Source of the DNA: an uncultured Polaribacter sp.
GTDB lineage: Bacteria > Bacteroidota > Bacteroidia > Flavobacteriales > Flavobacteriaceae
Assembly (NCBI GenBank): GCA_943846595.1
Contig: OX044355.1
Span: forward strand, 682,001-746,000
Direction: 5' to 3'
DNA: 64,000 bases
Position numbers and translations under genes: made by a program. Positions 63,118 through 64,000 of the stretch are shown here, piece by piece; within the stretch, counting starts at the first letter, position 1, and each line of letters opens with the position of its first letter. The notes under the pieces are model-generated. The model had not been told where the DNA came from. It did no database searches and worked only from the letters and a program-made list of their open reading frames with translations.

Positions 63118-63148
63118 TTGAATTAGTAGCTGTTAATTTTTATATTTG
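63118..63148 (+). promoter_or_regulatory. Bacteroidota-type promoter of the aminotransferase gene
   Basis: TTG at 63118-63120, a 20-nt spacer and TATATTTG at 63141-63148, matching the TTG/TAnnTTTG consensus. The ATG follows 25 nt later. Confidence 0.65.
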
Positions 63149-63173
63149 TTTAAAGTATCAAAGTCACACTATT

Positions 63174-64000
63174 ATGATAAATAAAAACATCGCTTCTCTA
63201 AAACAGTCATCTACACTTTTGATTAATGAGAAAGTAAAAGCATTAAGAACAAAGGGAAATCAAATTAGTCATTTTGGTTTTGGGCAATCTCCTTTTCCAA
63301 TACATCATTCGATTGTAAAGGCATTAAAAGAACATGCACACAATAACCATTATTTACCGGTAGCTGGTTTGGAAGCATTAAGGGAACAAATTGCTTTTTT
63401 TTTAGGGAGTTTTCAAAATATAAAAAGCCAGAAAGAATCAATTTTTATTGGTCCTGGGAGCAAGGAGTTATTGTATCAGTCCATCTTAATTTTCGAAGGG
63501 GCGTTTTTAATTCCAAAAGGAAGCTGGGTGAGTTATATTCCACAAATAGCTTCGAAAGGTGGAAAATACCATCTCATTGCTACTGATTATAAGAACGATT
63601 TTAAAATCACGGCAGCGGATTTAGATGTTTTTTTTAACAATAAAGCCACTAAAAAACAATATATATTAATATTAAATTCTCCAAACAACCCAACAGGAGC
63701 AGTCTATTCAGCGGAAGAATATAAAGCACTAGCAATTGCGTGTCGAAAATACAACCTCATTGTTTTTTCAGATGAAATTTATTCTCAAATTAACTTTTCA
63801 GCGCCATTTTCTGCAAGTATTTCAACTTTCTATCCAGAGAAAACCATTGTTTTTGGAGGTTTGAGTAAAGTATTTTCTGCTGGGGGCTATCGATTAGGGT
63901 TTATGAGGTTGCCGAGTGCTTTTGAAGGGTACCAAGATGCTTACAAAGCACTCTTTAGTGAGACCTTTAGTTGTGTTTCTTCTCCTGTTCAGTTTGCAGC
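63174..64000 (+). CDS. PLP-dependent aminotransferase class I/II (cut by window edge)
   Basis: The first 275 codons are present, starting MINKNIASLKQSS. Fold type I features: FGFGQSPFPIHHSIVKAL, YLPVAGLEALREQIA, GPGSKELLYQSI, the substrate-loop NSPNNPTGAVYS, then FSDEIYSQI with the PLP-ring Asp, and FGGLSKVFSAGGYRLGF, where SK is the Schiff-base lysine. The substrate cannot be told. The C-terminal domain lies beyond the window. Confidence 0.9.
   Translation, partial: MINKNIASLKQSSTLLINEKVKALRTKGNQISHFGFGQSPFPIHHSIVKALKEHAHNNHYLPVAGLEALREQIAFFLGSFQNIKSQKESIFIGPGSKELLYQSILIFEGAFLIPKGSWVSYIPQIASKGGKYHLIATDYKNDFKITAADLDVFFNNKATKKQYILILNSPNNPTGAVYSAEEYKALAIACRKYNLIVFSDEIYSQINFSAPFSASISTFYPEKTIVFGGLSKVFSAGGYRLGFMRLPSAFEGYQDAYKALFSETFSCVSSPVQFA

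Overview
The window is chromosomal DNA of a marine-type member of the Flavobacteriaceae (Bacteroidota; Polaribacter/Tenacibaculum-like by gene content). Evidence seen in the sequence: low G+C, -7 elements of the TAnnTTTG type, T9SS C-terminal sorting domains, a Bat aerotolerance operon, a DUF4270 lipoprotein, a TonB-dependent receptor with carboxypeptidase-like leader domain, and a eukaryote-like class I ribonucleotide reductase. No rRNA, tRNA or CRISPR array was found.

Layout. (1) 1-6831: radA start, flippase, panD and panC on the minus strand; a glycogen-synthase-like gene, a DUF4270 lipoprotein and glmS on the plus strand. (2) 6820-21529: an AT-rich genomic island inserted at the last codons of glmS. 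It starts with a large serine integrase whose own last codons are the reverse complement of the glmS tail. Four glmS-tail sites (6811-6831, 17822-17842, 20379-20399, 21518-21529) divide it into three consecutive units. Unit 1 (about 11 kb) carries the integrase, an RHH protein, an excisionase-like protein, a second serine recombinase, an HUH Rep-like protein and many orphan small genes, with three copies of a 43-bp inverted repeat. Unit 2 (2.6 kb) carries a PD-(D/E)XK nuclease-like protein, a NERD protein and a two-helix membrane protein. Unit 3 (1.1 kb) has 19-bp inverted repeats near its ends and carries a membrane protein/XRE regulator pair. Members of one small paralogous family (A, B, C) sit across or beside the two internal sites. 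The arrangement recalls staphylococcal SCC elements, which use serine recombinases at the 3' end of rlmH, but here it is at glmS.

(3) 21530-22798: a decayed junction zone with an XRE/membrane gene interrupted by an in-frame TGA. (4) 22799-46800: core genes: flavoprotein, MarC, DUF3109, nrdB-nrdA, dgt, a T9SS-secreted beta-propeller protein, dxs, tadA, ssb, an HDAC-like deacylase, metG, LD-carboxypeptidase, yraN (no ordinary start codon), a TlpA-like thioredoxin, SDR, cvpA, and a carbonic anhydrase/SulP pair. (5) 46856-55900: a moxR-DUF58-batABCDE operon on the minus strand. (6) 56068-63038: a TonB receptor, two lipoproteins, an ASPIC/UnbV T9SS protein and a truncated copy of the second lipoprotein. 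(7) From 63174: a partial PLP aminotransferase.

The main candidate for an undescribed system is the glmS island. Its attachment sequence is readable on both strands with wobble positions in register: one strand restores the GlmS C-terminus and the other encodes the YSTVTE(W/D) segment of the integrase or of the small A/B proteins.
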